Positions 44,497 to 53,680 of a stretch of 64,000 bases of DNA are shown here, in pieces. Position 1 is the stretch's first letter; the number at the start of each line of letters is the position of its first letter. Below the pieces are notes generated by a model, which saw only the letters and a list, made by a program, of their open reading frames with translations, was not told the DNA's origin and did no database searches. A program made the translations under genes and the position numbers. This stretch comes from Versatilivorator sp963663845 (lineage in GTDB: Bacteria; Acidobacteriota; Terriglobia; Versatilivoradales; Versatilivoraceae): assembly GCA_963663845.2 (NCBI GenBank), contig OY760650.2, positions 558,001 through 622,000 on the forward strand. The letters are read 5' to 3'.

Positions 44497-46857
44497 TTAC
44501 ACTTCTTCCGGGCTTGCCATGCGGTAGCCCACCCCGCGTACGGTGAAGATATAGTTGGAACGGCCCGGATCATCGCCGATCTTGTGGCGGAGCCTCTTCA
44601 CGTAAGTGCGAACCAGCCGAGGGTCGCCTTCCTGTTCCTCCCTGCCCCACACCTGGCGAAGCAGCGAATCGTAGCTGACGACCCGTCCCGAGTTGACTGA
44701 AAGCACTTTGAGCAAATCGAACTCGGTAGCCGTCAGCTCCCGCGGGCTTCCCGCCACCGTCACCCGGCGTCCCGCGTAGTCGACCGCAAGGTCCCCCAAT
44801 AGGAAAGTCTCGGAAGGCTCGACCAATCTGCGAAGGACCGCCTGGACTCTCGCTACCAGCTCGGTCGGCGAGAAGGGCTTGACGATGTAGTCGGCGGCCC
44901 CTTTCTGCAGCGCCTTGGCGATCGTCTCGTCCCTTCCGTAGCCCGAGATGAAGATGACCGGCAGGTCGGCCATCTCCGGAATTCTCTCCATCAACTCGAT
45001 GCCATCGGTCCCGGGCAGCACCAGGTCCAGCAGTACCAGTTGGGGCTTCTTCGTCCTGATCAGATGGGGCACTTCCCGCGGGTTTCCAGTCAGATGCGGC
45101 GAGTAGCCCGCCGCCGACAGTGAGTCCCGAACGAGCCGGAGCGTCAGCGGGTCGTCGTCGACGACCAGAATCCGTGTTCCGGTCATTGGTTCCCGAGGCG
45201 AATCCGAGGAACCGCGACCGAAGCCGGCACGGACAGGCCCGGCGGCCTCTTCGGCTATCGGAATCGTGAAAGTGAAGCGCGTGCCCAGGCCCGCTCCGCC
45301 ACTCTCCGCGCGAATGCGGCCCCCGTGGGCCTCCACCAGTCCCTTGCAGATGGCCAACCCCAGCCCGCCCCCCCTGATCCCGGTCTTGCTTTCTCCCGCG
45401 TGCGCATACTTGCGAAAGAGGTGAGGCAATTGCTCCGGTGGTATGCCGCGGCCGTCATCCGAGACCGAGATCGCCACATGCATCCTATCCCGCACGGCTG
45501 ACACCCGGATGGGGAACGTCTCGGGAGAGTGCTTCGACGCATTGGAAAAGAGATTGTTGAGAACCTGGAGGATGCGTGGACGGTCGGCCAGCACCCGGGG
45601 CAGGTCCGGGGGCAGATCGATCAGCAGGGCGTGCCGGCTGTTTCCACTCAGAAAGGTGTTCCTGGCCTGCTCCACCAGTTCGGCCACCTTCGCCGGCTCC
45701 GGCCTGACCGACAGAATGCCCGCCTTGATATTCCCCACGTCCATCAGGTCGCTGATCAGGCCCCGCATGTGATCGGCCTGTTCTTCTATGATGCGGAAAA
45801 ACTGCAGAATCTCGGCCAGATCCGGAGCCGGCGAGGCGTCCAGCATGGTTGTGGCCGACCCCTTGATGGAAGTGAGCGGCGCTCGCAGTTCGTGACTCAC
45901 CAGGCTCAGAAACTCGGCCCTCGACCGTTCCAGTTCCTCAAGCGGCGCCATGTCCTGCAAGGTGACGATCACCGACTCGACGGCGCCGTCTTCGGAATGG
46001 ATCGGCGTGGCGTTGACCAGCGTGGCGGCGCTCCGGCCGCCGGGGACCCCGATCACCATTTCTTCCGCGCGCACCATCTCCGCTGTGCTCAGCATCTTGG
46101 CAAGGGGGAAGTCTTCCAATGAGATCTTCCGTCCGTCGGCGCGCCGGCACGTTATGACCTTCAGCAACCGCTGCACTGGCTGATCGTCCGGGCTCAGCCC
46201 CTCGACAATCCGCCTCGCCTCCCGATTGAACAACACCGGATAGGCCATCTTTGCGTCGAAGACTATGACGCCCACCGGCGTGGTGTCGACCAGCGCCTCC
46301 AGGTCGGTCCGGGCCCGATGCTCGTCGCGGTAGGTGCGCGCGTTGGCGATCACCGTCCCCGCCTGAGCGGCGAACAACACCAGAACCGCTTCGTCCTCGC
46401 TGGTGAATTCCCTTCCATCTATCTTGCCGGCCAGAAAGAAGTTGCCGACATGCACCCCTCTATGGCGCATCGCCGTTGCCTGCAGGGTCTTCGGCAGCAC
46501 CGGCTCCGGGGAAAAGCCAAGCGACTGGACGTAGCCGTGCAGGTCCGGCAGTCTCAGCGTCCCTTCAACGTTCCGCAAGTGTTCGAACAGCCGCGGACCG
46601 TCGGCCCAGTCGAGCATCCGGCGGTGCTCTTCGGGTGTGTAGCCGGAAGAGACGAAGTCCTCGATCTTCCCCGAGTCACCGAAGGTCGTGATCCCGCCAT
46701 GGCGGGAACCGGTCAGCGCACGGGCGCTCTCCACAACCTCAGTCAAGACGGTGTCGAGTTCGAGGCTTGCACTGATGCGAAGGCTGGCCGCGCTCAGTTT
46801 GGAGATGCGGTCCCGCAGCACCTCGATCTCCTGCATCAAATCGTCTCGACTCTTCAA
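44497..46857 (-). CDS. Histidine kinase fused to OmpR-type DNA-binding response regulator
   Basis: A 786-residue two-component protein in one chain. It has an N-terminal helix and GAF domain (about 15-185), and a PAS-like segment (about 195-305). The HisKA domain has the phospho-accepting His322 in SLVSHELRAPL. The HATPase core follows, with NNLFSNASKHS, DDGRGIPPE and GGGLGLAICKGLVE. Residues 558-680 form a receiver domain: acidic triad VVDDD, phospho-accepting D611 in LVLLDLVLPG, and Lys in YIVKPF. The end is a trans_reg_C winged helix (RELTATEFDLLKVL, YVKRLRHKIG, VRGVGYRM). The start is TTG at 46857, preceded by GGAGGGTAGGGAA; an upstream TTG at 46983 is an alternative. Direct phosphotransfer to DNA-binding output within the protein is inferred. 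It has no membrane helix, so its signal is probably cytoplasmic. Confidence 0.9.
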   Translation of the reverse strand: MKSRDDLMQEIEVLRDRISKLSAASLRISASLELDTVLTEVVESARALTGSRHGGITTFGDSGKIEDFVSSGYTPEEHRRMLDWADGPRLFEHLRNVEGTLRLPDLHGYVQSLGFSPEPVLPKTLQATAMRHRGVHVGNFFLAGKIDGREFTSEDEAVLVLFAAQAGTVIANARTYRDEHRARTDLEALVDTTPVGVIVFDAKMAYPVLFNREARRIVEGLSPDDQPVQRLLKVITCRRADGRKISLEDFPLAKMLSTAEMVRAEEMVIGVPGGRSAATLVNATPIHSEDGAVESVIVTLQDMAPLEELERSRAEFLSLVSHELRAPLTSIKGSATTMLDASPAPDLAEILQFFRIIEEQADHMRGLISDLMDVGNIKAGILSVRPEPAKVAELVEQARNTFLSGNSRHALLIDLPPDLPRVLADRPRILQVLNNLFSNASKHSPETFPIRVSAVRDRMHVAISVSDDGRGIPPEQLPHLFRKYAHAGESKTGIRGGGLGLAICKGLVEAHGGRIRAESGGAGLGTRFTFTIPIAEEAAGPVRAGFGRGSSDSPREPMTGTRILVVDDDPLTLRLVRDSLSAAGYSPHLTGNPREVPHLIRTKKPQLVLLDLVLPGTDGIELMERIPEMADLPVIFISGYGRDETIAKALQKGAADYIVKPFSPTELVARVQAVLRRLVEPSETFLLGDLAVDYAGRRVTVAGSPRELTATEFDLLKVLSVNSGRVVSYDSLLRQVWGREEQEGDPRLVRTYVKRLRHKIGDDPGRSNYIFTVRGVGYRMASPEEV

Positions 46858-47159
46858 TTCCCTACCCTCCTCCGAACCCGCAACCCATCCCGGTTCCGGG
46901 CCGCCATGCGCTCTTTCTCGGCGCAGCAGCCGCGCCCTGACCGAGGCGAGATCCACGGCCGCCAACCTCGCCGTCCCGGCCAATCAATTCATAATAATAA
47001 CACTAGATTGGCCGAATTATTCACACCTTTGATATAGATTTTTTCGACATGATCAGAGGAGATTCCGGGCGCCAGCGTCCTGTCCGAGAAACAGGATCTT
47101 GGAAACAGGTATACTGGACGCCACTCATCCATCGGAACCGAACTCACCGAGGAGACACC
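46858..47159. other. Divergent intergenic region with AT-rich island
   Basis: About 300 bases between the divergent kinase and DUF1080 genes. Positions 46985-47045 are strikingly AT-rich for this genome (CAATAATAATAACAC-like stretches and TTGATATAGATTTTTT), a likely promoter zone. No promoter was good enough to call. The 5' 126 bases are open in the kinase frame but are judged non-coding. Confidence 0.5.
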
Positions 47160-47768
47160 ATGCTCTCGCGACTTCCCATCCTGGTGGCCCTTGCCGCCCT
47201 TTCGCTCGGCTTGGGCTGTCAATCGCCGACGACGGAGCCATCGGGCGCCGTCGACCTGCTCGACGATTTCGAGAAGGACTTTTTCGTTGCCTTTGGAGAC
47301 CCGGCTTCCTGGAAGGCCGAGGGCGGCATCTTCCAGTGCAGCGGCACGCCCAACGGGTACATCTGCTCCCGCAAATCCTACTCCAACTACGTTCTGGCGC
47401 TGGAGTTCCGCTACCCCGAGCAGGCCGGCAACAGCGGCGTGTTCCACTACATCTCCGGAGAGCACAAGGTCTGGCCGGCCTGCGTGGAGGTCCAGGGCCT
47501 CTATCCCCGGCTGGCTCAGATCTTTCCCCTGGGGGGCGCCGAGGGTCCCCGAAGCGATGGCGATGAGGAGGCGCGGACCAGGGCCCGCAAGCCCCACACC
47601 GAATGGAACCGGCTCGAGATCACCTCACGGGACGGTGTGATCGGGGCCAGGCTCAACGGCGTCTTCATCGGCGAGAGCGGGCCCTATCCCGTCCGCCAGG
47701 GGCCGATCGGACTCCAGTCGGAAGGAGCGCCGGTGCATTTCCGCAATATCGAGATCCGGGAGTTGTGA
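47160..47768 (+). CDS. DUF1080 (3-keto-disaccharide hydrolase-type) lipoprotein
   Basis: A 202-residue protein with a lipoprotein-like signal (GLGC, cysteine 20). A concanavalin-like beta-sandwich of the DUF1080 type follows: SWKAEGGIFQCSGTPNGYI, YVLALEFRYPEQAGNSGVF, VWPACVEVQGLYPRL, and the closing HFRNIEIREL. Members of this family cleave or bind 3-keto sugars, and many occur in Bacteroidota, Planctomycetota and Acidobacteriota. GAGGAGA precedes the ATG. The gene ends 10 bases before the stop of the convergent DUF1501 gene. Confidence 0.87.
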   Translation: MLSRLPILVALAALSLGLGCQSPTTEPSGAVDLLDDFEKDFFVAFGDPASWKAEGGIFQCSGTPNGYICSRKSYSNYVLALEFRYPEQAGNSGVFHYISGEHKVWPACVEVQGLYPRLAQIFPLGGAEGPRSDGDEEARTRARKPHTEWNRLEITSRDGVIGARLNGVFIGESGPYPVRQGPIGLQSEGAPVHFRNIEIREL

Positions 47769-47778
47769 GGCAAGGCTC

Positions 47779-49245
47779 TCAGGCCAGCAGCGCTTTCACC
47801 ACTTGGGCGGGTTCGACGCCGGTGAGCTTGGCGTCCAGGCCCTGGTGGCGGTAGGTGAATCGCTCGTGGTCGATGCCGAACAGGTGAAGGATGGTAGCCT
47901 GGTAGTCCCGGATGTGGACCGGGTCCTTGACGATGTTGTAGGAGAAATCGTCGGTCTCTCCGTGAACCACGCCGCCCTTGATGCCGGCCCCGGCCATCCA
48001 CAGGCTGTAGCAGCGGGGATGATGGTCGCGTCCGTAGTTGGTGGGCGTCAACTCACCCTGGGAGTAGATGGTGCGGCCGAATTCCCCTCCCCAGATGACC
48101 AGCGTGTCTTCGAACAGGCCCCGCTCCTTCAGGTCCTGAATCAGCGCCCAGGAAGCCCGGTCGACGTCCCGGGCCTGAGCCGGGAGCACTTCGGGGGCGG
48201 AGGAGTGGACGTCCCAGCCGCGGTGGTAGATCTGCACGAAGCGCACCCCCCGCTCCACCAGCCGCCGGGCCATCAGGGCGGCGTTCTGGAACTTGCCGGG
48301 CTGCCGGGCTTCCTCCCCCCAGCGCTTGAAGGTGCTTTCCGGCTCGCCGGAAAGATCGCTCATCTCAGGCACCGAGGACTGCATGCGAAAGGCCATCTCG
48401 TACTGCTCGATGCGGGCCAGGGTCTCCGGGTTCCCCACCTCCTGGTGCCGCATGCGGTTGAGCTCGCCGAGACCGTCCAGCATCTTGCGCCGCACCTGGC
48501 GGGAGACGCCCCCGGGGTCCTTGAGGTAGAGCACGGGATCGTCTCCTCCGCGCAGCCCCACGCCAGCATACTTCGGAGAGAGGAATCCCGAGCTCCACAG
48601 CTTGGCCGAGATGGCCTGCACCCCCGCCTTGGGATGGCTCTTCTCGGCGTTCATCACCACGAAGGTGGGCAGGTCCCGGTTCATGCTGCCCAGACCGTAG
48701 GCGATCCAGGAGCCGATGCAGGGCCGTCCCGGAACCTGCCGGCCCGTCTGGATGAAGGTGATGGCCGGCTCGTGATTGATGGCCTCGGTGTGCATGGAGC
48801 GGATGATGGCGATGTCGTCCACCATGCGGGCCGTGTAGGGCAGCAGCTCCGAGATCCAGGCGCCGCTGCCGCCGTGCTGCTTGAAGTCGAAGACGGAGGG
48901 GGCAATGGGAAAGCGCGCCTGGCCCGAGGTCATGGTGGTCAGGCGCTGCCCCCGGCGCACCGACTCCGGAAGGTCCTTGTCGTACCACTCCCTCATCCTG
49001 GGCTTGTAGTCCAGCAGGTCCATCTGAGGCGGCGCCCCCATCATGTGAAGGTAGATGCAGCGCTTGGCCTTGGGCGCAAAATGGGGCAAATGGGCCAGCC
49101 CGCCAACCGACTCGGTCCCGCCGGCGGCGGCCAGGAGATCCTCGGCCAGAAGGCTGCCGAGGGCGATTCCGGCGATTCCCCTGGCTCCCCGAAGGAAGAA
49201 ATGACGCCGGGTTTCCGTCAGGATGGCTTCCTGGTGTGGATGCAT
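47779..49245 (-). CDS. DUF1501 family protein, Tat-type signal
   Basis: A 488-residue protein of the DUF1501 family (alkaline-phosphatase-like fold, function unknown). The N-terminus (TRRHFFLRGARGIAGIALG) has a twin-arginine signal. Core motifs include YLHMMGAPPQMDLLDYKP, FPIAPSVFDF, NHEPAITFIQTG and VIWGGEFGRTIYSQG with NYGRDHHPRCYS. The start at 49245 has GGGAGGGAT upstream; about 200 further open codons upstream show no family similarity. It lies 92 bases downstream of the PSCyt1/DUF1553 gene, its usual partner in Planctomycetota and Acidobacteriota. Confidence 0.92.
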   Translation of the reverse strand: MHPHQEAILTETRRHFFLRGARGIAGIALGSLLAEDLLAAAGGTESVGGLAHLPHFAPKAKRCIYLHMMGAPPQMDLLDYKPRMREWYDKDLPESVRRGQRLTTMTSGQARFPIAPSVFDFKQHGGSGAWISELLPYTARMVDDIAIIRSMHTEAINHEPAITFIQTGRQVPGRPCIGSWIAYGLGSMNRDLPTFVVMNAEKSHPKAGVQAISAKLWSSGFLSPKYAGVGLRGGDDPVLYLKDPGGVSRQVRRKMLDGLGELNRMRHQEVGNPETLARIEQYEMAFRMQSSVPEMSDLSGEPESTFKRWGEEARQPGKFQNAALMARRLVERGVRFVQIYHRGWDVHSSAPEVLPAQARDVDRASWALIQDLKERGLFEDTLVIWGGEFGRTIYSQGELTPTNYGRDHHPRCYSLWMAGAGIKGGVVHGETDDFSYNIVKDPVHIRDYQATILHLFGIDHERFTYRHQGLDAKLTGVEPAQVVKALLA

Positions 49246-49337
49246 CTCGAATCCCTCCCATTGCAAGACGGGGTCCGGAGGCCCGGACGCTCCCGGGGTT
49301 CCGGTCGCCCTCCGGGCCTTGGGGACCCGGCCGGCCC

Positions 49338-52300
49338 CTACTTGTTCAGGACCTCGTCCAGGTTCATCAACTGGCTGGCCAGCAGGGTCCAGGCGGCCGA
49401 CTCGGCCGGCGGCAGCGCCTCGTCGGGCGCCGACTCTCCGGTTGCCAGCAGCTTCCCGGCCTCTCGTGAATTCGAACCGTAGTGCTCGACAAACTCGCGG
49501 TAGGTCCGGCGGGCCACGGCCCGCTCCCCCGCTTTCAGCTCGCGGGCCAGCAGCCGGGTGGTGATGAAGTCCAGCCGCTGGTCGAACCCGGCGCCGGCTT
49601 CTCGCATGGCCCTCTGAGCCAGGGTGCGGGCGGCTTCCACGAACTGGGTGTCGTTCATGGTGACCAGCGCCTGCAGCGGCGTATTGGTCCGCTCCCTCCG
49701 CACGGTGGCGTGCTCGCGAGTGGGGGCGTTGAAGATTTCCATGGAAGCCGGCGGCGCCGAGCGTTTCCAGAAGGTGTAGAGACTGCGGCGGTAGAGCTTG
49801 GAGCCGCTGTCCGGCTGGTAGATCCGGGTGTTGCTGGTGGGCATGGCCACCCGCTTCCAAACCCCTTCCGGCTGGTAGGGCTTGACGCTGGGCCCCCCGA
49901 TCTTGCGAACCAGCAGACCGCTGGCCGCCAGGGCGTAGTCCCGGATCATCTCACCGTCCATGCGGAAGCTGGGCCCGCGGGACAGCAGCAGATTGCGGGG
50001 ATCCTTCTCGAGCTTCCCGGGGGTGAGCGCGGCCGCCTGGCGATAGGTGGCCGAGGTCACCAGGGTGCGAAAGAAGCGCTTGACGTCCCAGCCCGAGCGG
50101 CGAAACTCCACTGCCAGCCAGTCCAGCAGGGCCGGATGGGAGGGCCGCCTTCCCTGGGAGCCGAAGTCGTCGCTGGTTTCCACCAGCCCCGTCCCGAACA
50201 CTTGCTGCCAGTAGCGGTTCACCGCAACCCGGGCCGTCAGCGGATTGGAGGGGGCGACCAGCCAGCGGGCCAGGCCCAGCCGGTTGCGGGGCCAGGAGGC
50301 CGGCATGGGGTGGAGAGCCGAGGGCGTCCGAGCCTTCACCAGCTCGCGCGGCTGATCGTAGAGGCCGCGGTAGAGGACATGGGCCTCGGGTCGGCCGCCG
50401 GCCTTCTCCTGCATGACGTGGGTGATCCCGCCTCGCCGCCGCACCTCCCGCCACTCCCTCTCGATCTCCCGGGCGCGGGCCATCAGCCCGCGAAAACGGT
50501 CGTCCACCACGGCCAGGTAGTAGAGGCGCAAGGCCGACCGCTCCTCGGGGGACAGCGCCCGGGGTTTCTTGTTGCCGGCGCTTTCCAGCCTGGACCAGAG
50601 CGACACCAGCCTGGCTTCCCGGGGCGAGATGGCGCGATTGAAGATTCTCACATCGGCGATGCCGCCCCCTGAGAAGCTGCTCACTTCGGGAACGGCCAGG
50701 TCGCCGACCTTGGTCAGGCCCCGGCCCAGATAGAGCGGCCGGTCGGTGCGGATGCTGCCCTCGACCCGGGTGAAGTACTCGCTGCCCTGGGACTCGATGG
50801 TCTCGCCGTTCCAGTAGAGGGCCAGACCGGCCCGCTCTGCCGAGCCGTCATAGGTCAAGACAATGTGGGTCCACTCTCCCGGAGGCAGCCTCCGGGTGTT
50901 GATGGGACGGATCTGCACCGAGCTGGCCGGCTTCTCGGGGGCCGGCTTTTCTCCCGTCAGGGTGAGGACGAGCTGCCGCGAGCGGCTGATCAGGGTCCAG
51001 CCGCGGGAGTGATCGTCGGGGTCGGACTGGCCCATCACGGCAAAGGTCCCCACCACCTTGGGCTGGTAGTACCACAGGGCGATGGAAAAGGGCGTGTCGG
51101 TGTCGAGCTCCAGGCTGGGCAGCTCCGCCCACGACTCCTCCCCGAACCGCAACGAGCGTTGGTTCCGTGCGGGCCCCTCGCGCACTCTGGCTCCCTGACG
51201 CAGGAGGACCTTCTTTCGCTTTCCTTCGATCTCGGCGGAGGCCTTGCGGCCCAACCGGAGCCGCAGCAGCTCCGCCGATGCCTCCAGCGGCGTTTGCAGC
51301 GCACGGTGGCCGCCGCCGGCCAGCCAGTCGGAGAAGGCGCCGTCGTCGGAAGCGGCGCAGCTCTCGATCGCCTCCTCCACTTCAGCGGCTTCCCGGCGAA
51401 GCCGGCTCCAGCGGTCCAGGTCCTGAGCCTCCGGAACCACCAGCACCGGCGGGGGATCGGAGATGTTGCCGTCCATCACGTACTGGGTGGTGTTCCTGAA
51501 GAAAGCCGTCAAGGCGTAGAAGTCCCGCTGGGAGATGGGGTCGAACTTGTGGTCGTGACAGGTGGCGCATCCCACGGTGAGGCCGAGAAAGACCAGGCCG
51601 GTGGTATCGGCCCTGTCCTTGGCGTAGATGGCCTCGTACTCTTCGGGAATGACCCCGCCCTCGTTGGTGGTGATGTTGCAGCGGTGAAAGCCGGTGGCCA
51701 CCAGCCGGTCCAGGCCGGCCTCGGGCAACAGGTCGCCCGCGATCTGTTCGACCGTGAACTCGTCGAAGGGCTTGTTCCGGTTGAAGGCCCGGATCACCCA
51801 GTCGCGGTAGGGCCACATCTCCCGAAAGTTGTCGATGTGGATGCCGTGAGTATCTCCGTAGCGGGCCGCATCCAGCCAGTAGCGGGCCCGGTGCTCGCCC
51901 CAGTGCTTCGACTCCATGAGGCGGTCGACCAGGGCCTCGTAGGCGTTGTCGGAGTCGTCGGCCAGGAAGGCGGCCAGGGTTCCCGGATCGGGAGGCAGCC
52001 CCGTCAGGTCCAGGGCCAGGCGGCGGGCCAGAGTAGGCTTGTCGGCTTCGGGAGCCGGCGCCAGTCCCTCGGCTTCCAGCCGGGCCAGGATGAAGCGGTC
52101 CAGGGGGTTGCGCACCCAGTTGGTGTCTTTTACCGAAGGCGGTTCGGGCCTGCCGATGGGCTTGAAGGACCAGTGCCGGTCCCAGGCGGCTCCCTGTGCG
52201 ATCCACTCCCGGAGCGTGTCGATCTGCTGGCCGTTCAGGGGCCTCTTGGAGTGGGAAGGCGGCATCCGCAAGGCTGGCTGGGAATGGGAGATGCGCTGGT

Positions 52301-52571
52301 AGAGAAGGCTGGCCTCGGGGTCGCCCGGGACGATCAGGCTTCCGCCCGGCCTCTGCGAAAAGGCTCCCTCCCGCGTATCCAGCCGCAGATCCACCATCCG
52401 GGTGGCCGCGTCGGGGCCGTGGCACTCGAAGCAGTGGTTGGAGAGGATGGGACGAACGTCCCGCTGGAAGTCGACGCCGGCTGGGCTCGAGGGGGCCGGC
52501 TCGGACGAGGAGCGGATCACCCCCGGCAGCACCGCCGCCATCACCACAAAGGCGCCCGTTACGACCCTCAC
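49338..52571 (-). CDS. PSCyt1/DUF1549/DUF1553 protein with LamG domain, GTG start
   Basis: A 1077-residue exported protein. A hydrophobic N-terminus precedes a cytochrome-like PSCyt1 domain, DVRPILSNHCFECHGPD, with a CxxCH haem motif. DUF1549 (residues about 150-360) carries LDLTGLPPDP and a second CxxCH in GCATCHDHKFDP. About residues 450-660 form a LamG/concanavalin-like domain (LELDTDTPFSIALWYYQP, YLGRGL, SGGGIADVRIFNRAI). DUF1553 follows, with NPLTARVAVNRYWQQVFG, YRQAAALT and NTPLQALVTMNDTQFVEAAR. The start is GTG at 52571 with GGAGG seven bases upstream. Its function is unknown; it is usually paired with DUF1501, as here. Confidence 0.93.
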   Translation of the reverse strand: MRVVTGAFVVMAAVLPGVIRSSSEPAPSSPAGVDFQRDVRPILSNHCFECHGPDAATRMVDLRLDTREGAFSQRPGGSLIVPGDPEASLLYQRISHSQPALRMPPSHSKRPLNGQQIDTLREWIAQGAAWDRHWSFKPIGRPEPPSVKDTNWVRNPLDRFILARLEAEGLAPAPEADKPTLARRLALDLTGLPPDPGTLAAFLADDSDNAYEALVDRLMESKHWGEHRARYWLDAARYGDTHGIHIDNFREMWPYRDWVIRAFNRNKPFDEFTVEQIAGDLLPEAGLDRLVATGFHRCNITTNEGGVIPEEYEAIYAKDRADTTGLVFLGLTVGCATCHDHKFDPISQRDFYALTAFFRNTTQYVMDGNISDPPPVLVVPEAQDLDRWSRLRREAAEVEEAIESCAASDDGAFSDWLAGGGHRALQTPLEASAELLRLRLGRKASAEIEGKRKKVLLRQGARVREGPARNQRSLRFGEESWAELPSLELDTDTPFSIALWYYQPKVVGTFAVMGQSDPDDHSRGWTLISRSRQLVLTLTGEKPAPEKPASSVQIRPINTRRLPPGEWTHIVLTYDGSAERAGLALYWNGETIESQGSEYFTRVEGSIRTDRPLYLGRGLTKVGDLAVPEVSSFSGGGIADVRIFNRAISPREARLVSLWSRLESAGNKKPRALSPEERSALRLYYLAVVDDRFRGLMARAREIEREWREVRRRGGITHVMQEKAGGRPEAHVLYRGLYDQPRELVKARTPSALHPMPASWPRNRLGLARWLVAPSNPLTARVAVNRYWQQVFGTGLVETSDDFGSQGRRPSHPALLDWLAVEFRRSGWDVKRFFRTLVTSATYRQAAALTPGKLEKDPRNLLLSRGPSFRMDGEMIRDYALAASGLLVRKIGGPSVKPYQPEGVWKRVAMPTSNTRIYQPDSGSKLYRRSLYTFWKRSAPPASMEIFNAPTREHATVRRERTNTPLQALVTMNDTQFVEAARTLAQRAMREAGAGFDQRLDFITTRLLARELKAGERAVARRTYREFVEHYGSNSREAGKLLATGESAPDEALPPAESAAWTLLASQLMNLDEVLNK

Positions 52572-52650
52572 CGGCTTGCCTCCAAATCGAGAAGTTGGCC
52601 CCGGTATTCTAGCCGATTCCGGGGGGAAATCTCCAGTGCTGCAATCCGGG

Positions 52651-53583
52651 TCAGTGGACCTTCTCCGGGCTCATGATCTGCTCCAGGACGTCCATGCCCA
52701 CCTGCCGGCTCCAGGCCTCGGTCAAGCGGTCGAACAGCGGGCCCGGCTTCCCGTCGCCGATGATCAGCCCGTTCACCCGGGTGACCGGGCCGATGCCGTA
52801 GGGAGTGGTGGCCAGGAAGGCCTCGTCGGCATTCACCACGTCGTGAACCTGCAGATTCTTCTCGATGAAGGGAATCTGCAGCTCCCGGCACAGCTCGCTC
52901 ACGTTGAGCAGGCTGATGCCCCCCAGGATGTTGCGGCTGGTGGGCGACAGCACTCTTCCGTTCTTGGCGATCAGGAAGTTGGCGCCGCTGGCCTCGCTGA
53001 TGTTGCCGTCCAGGTCGAGCAGCACGGTGATGGCCTTTGGATCGACCAGGCGGGCCTCCTGCTCCGCCAGCCACCAGTGCAGCCGGCTGCGGTTCTTGAC
53101 CTTGGGATCGAGGCATTCGGGGGGCACGTGCCGAATGGAGGGAATGACCACGTGGGCCCCCTCCCGGAACAGCGGCTGCCAGGTGGCGAACTGCATGGGA
53201 TAGGTGTGGATGCAGAAGGTCGGCCCCTGGTGCACGGCCCCCTCGGGCAGTCCGCCGTAGACGGCATTCTCCCCGGGGGTGACGAAGTAGACGATGGCCA
53301 GGTCGTCCGACTGGCCGATTCCCTGCAGGTTGTGCTCCAGCAGCTCCAGGGTGACCTCGCGGGTCTCCTCCTGGGTCAGGAGCGGCTGGATGCGGGCGTA
53401 CTTGCAGGATGCATAGAAGCGGGTCAAATGGTCGTCCAGGCGGAAGGGCTTGTGACCATAGGTCCGGACCAGGTCGGTCACGGTGGCCCCCATGATGATG
53501 CCCCAGTCGTAGTAGGCGACCCGGGCTCGAGAGGCCGGTACGATGGCGTCTCGAAAGTAGACGACGGGTTCGAAAGCCGGCAT
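52651..53583 (-). CDS. Class IV aminotransferase (branched-chain/D-amino acid type)
   Basis: A 310-residue PLP enzyme of fold type IV. The Schiff-base lysine is in DPKVKNRSRLHWW. ISEASGANFLIAKNG and the cofactor phosphate segment TPYGIGPVTRVNG are typical of branched-chain or D-amino acid aminotransferases and 4-amino-4-deoxychorismate lyases. GGAGG precedes the ATG. It starts the minus-strand stretch after a 97-base gap from the SDR gene upstream, and may share a transcript with that cluster. Confidence 0.88.
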   Translation of the reverse strand: MPAFEPVVYFRDAIVPASRARVAYYDWGIIMGATVTDLVRTYGHKPFRLDDHLTRFYASCKYARIQPLLTQEETREVTLELLEHNLQGIGQSDDLAIVYFVTPGENAVYGGLPEGAVHQGPTFCIHTYPMQFATWQPLFREGAHVVIPSIRHVPPECLDPKVKNRSRLHWWLAEQEARLVDPKAITVLLDLDGNISEASGANFLIAKNGRVLSPTSRNILGGISLLNVSELCRELQIPFIEKNLQVHDVVNADEAFLATTPYGIGPVTRVNGLIIGDGKPGPLFDRLTEAWSRQVGMDVLEQIMSPEKVH

Positions 53584-53680
53584 GGCATCCTCCCTTTCTC
53601 ACACGGTGGCGTTGGTTGGTTGATCGGATAGCCTGGATTATTGTCTCACAGGGATGAGCAGGATGGATCCGCCGGACCCA

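Noticed and set aside
49246..49860. In-frame N-terminal extension of the DUF1501 gene (about 200 codons)
   Set aside because: It is antisense-like and low-complexity. The Tat signal begins just after the ATG at 49245, which has a good ribosome site, and the DUF1553 gene occupies the region.
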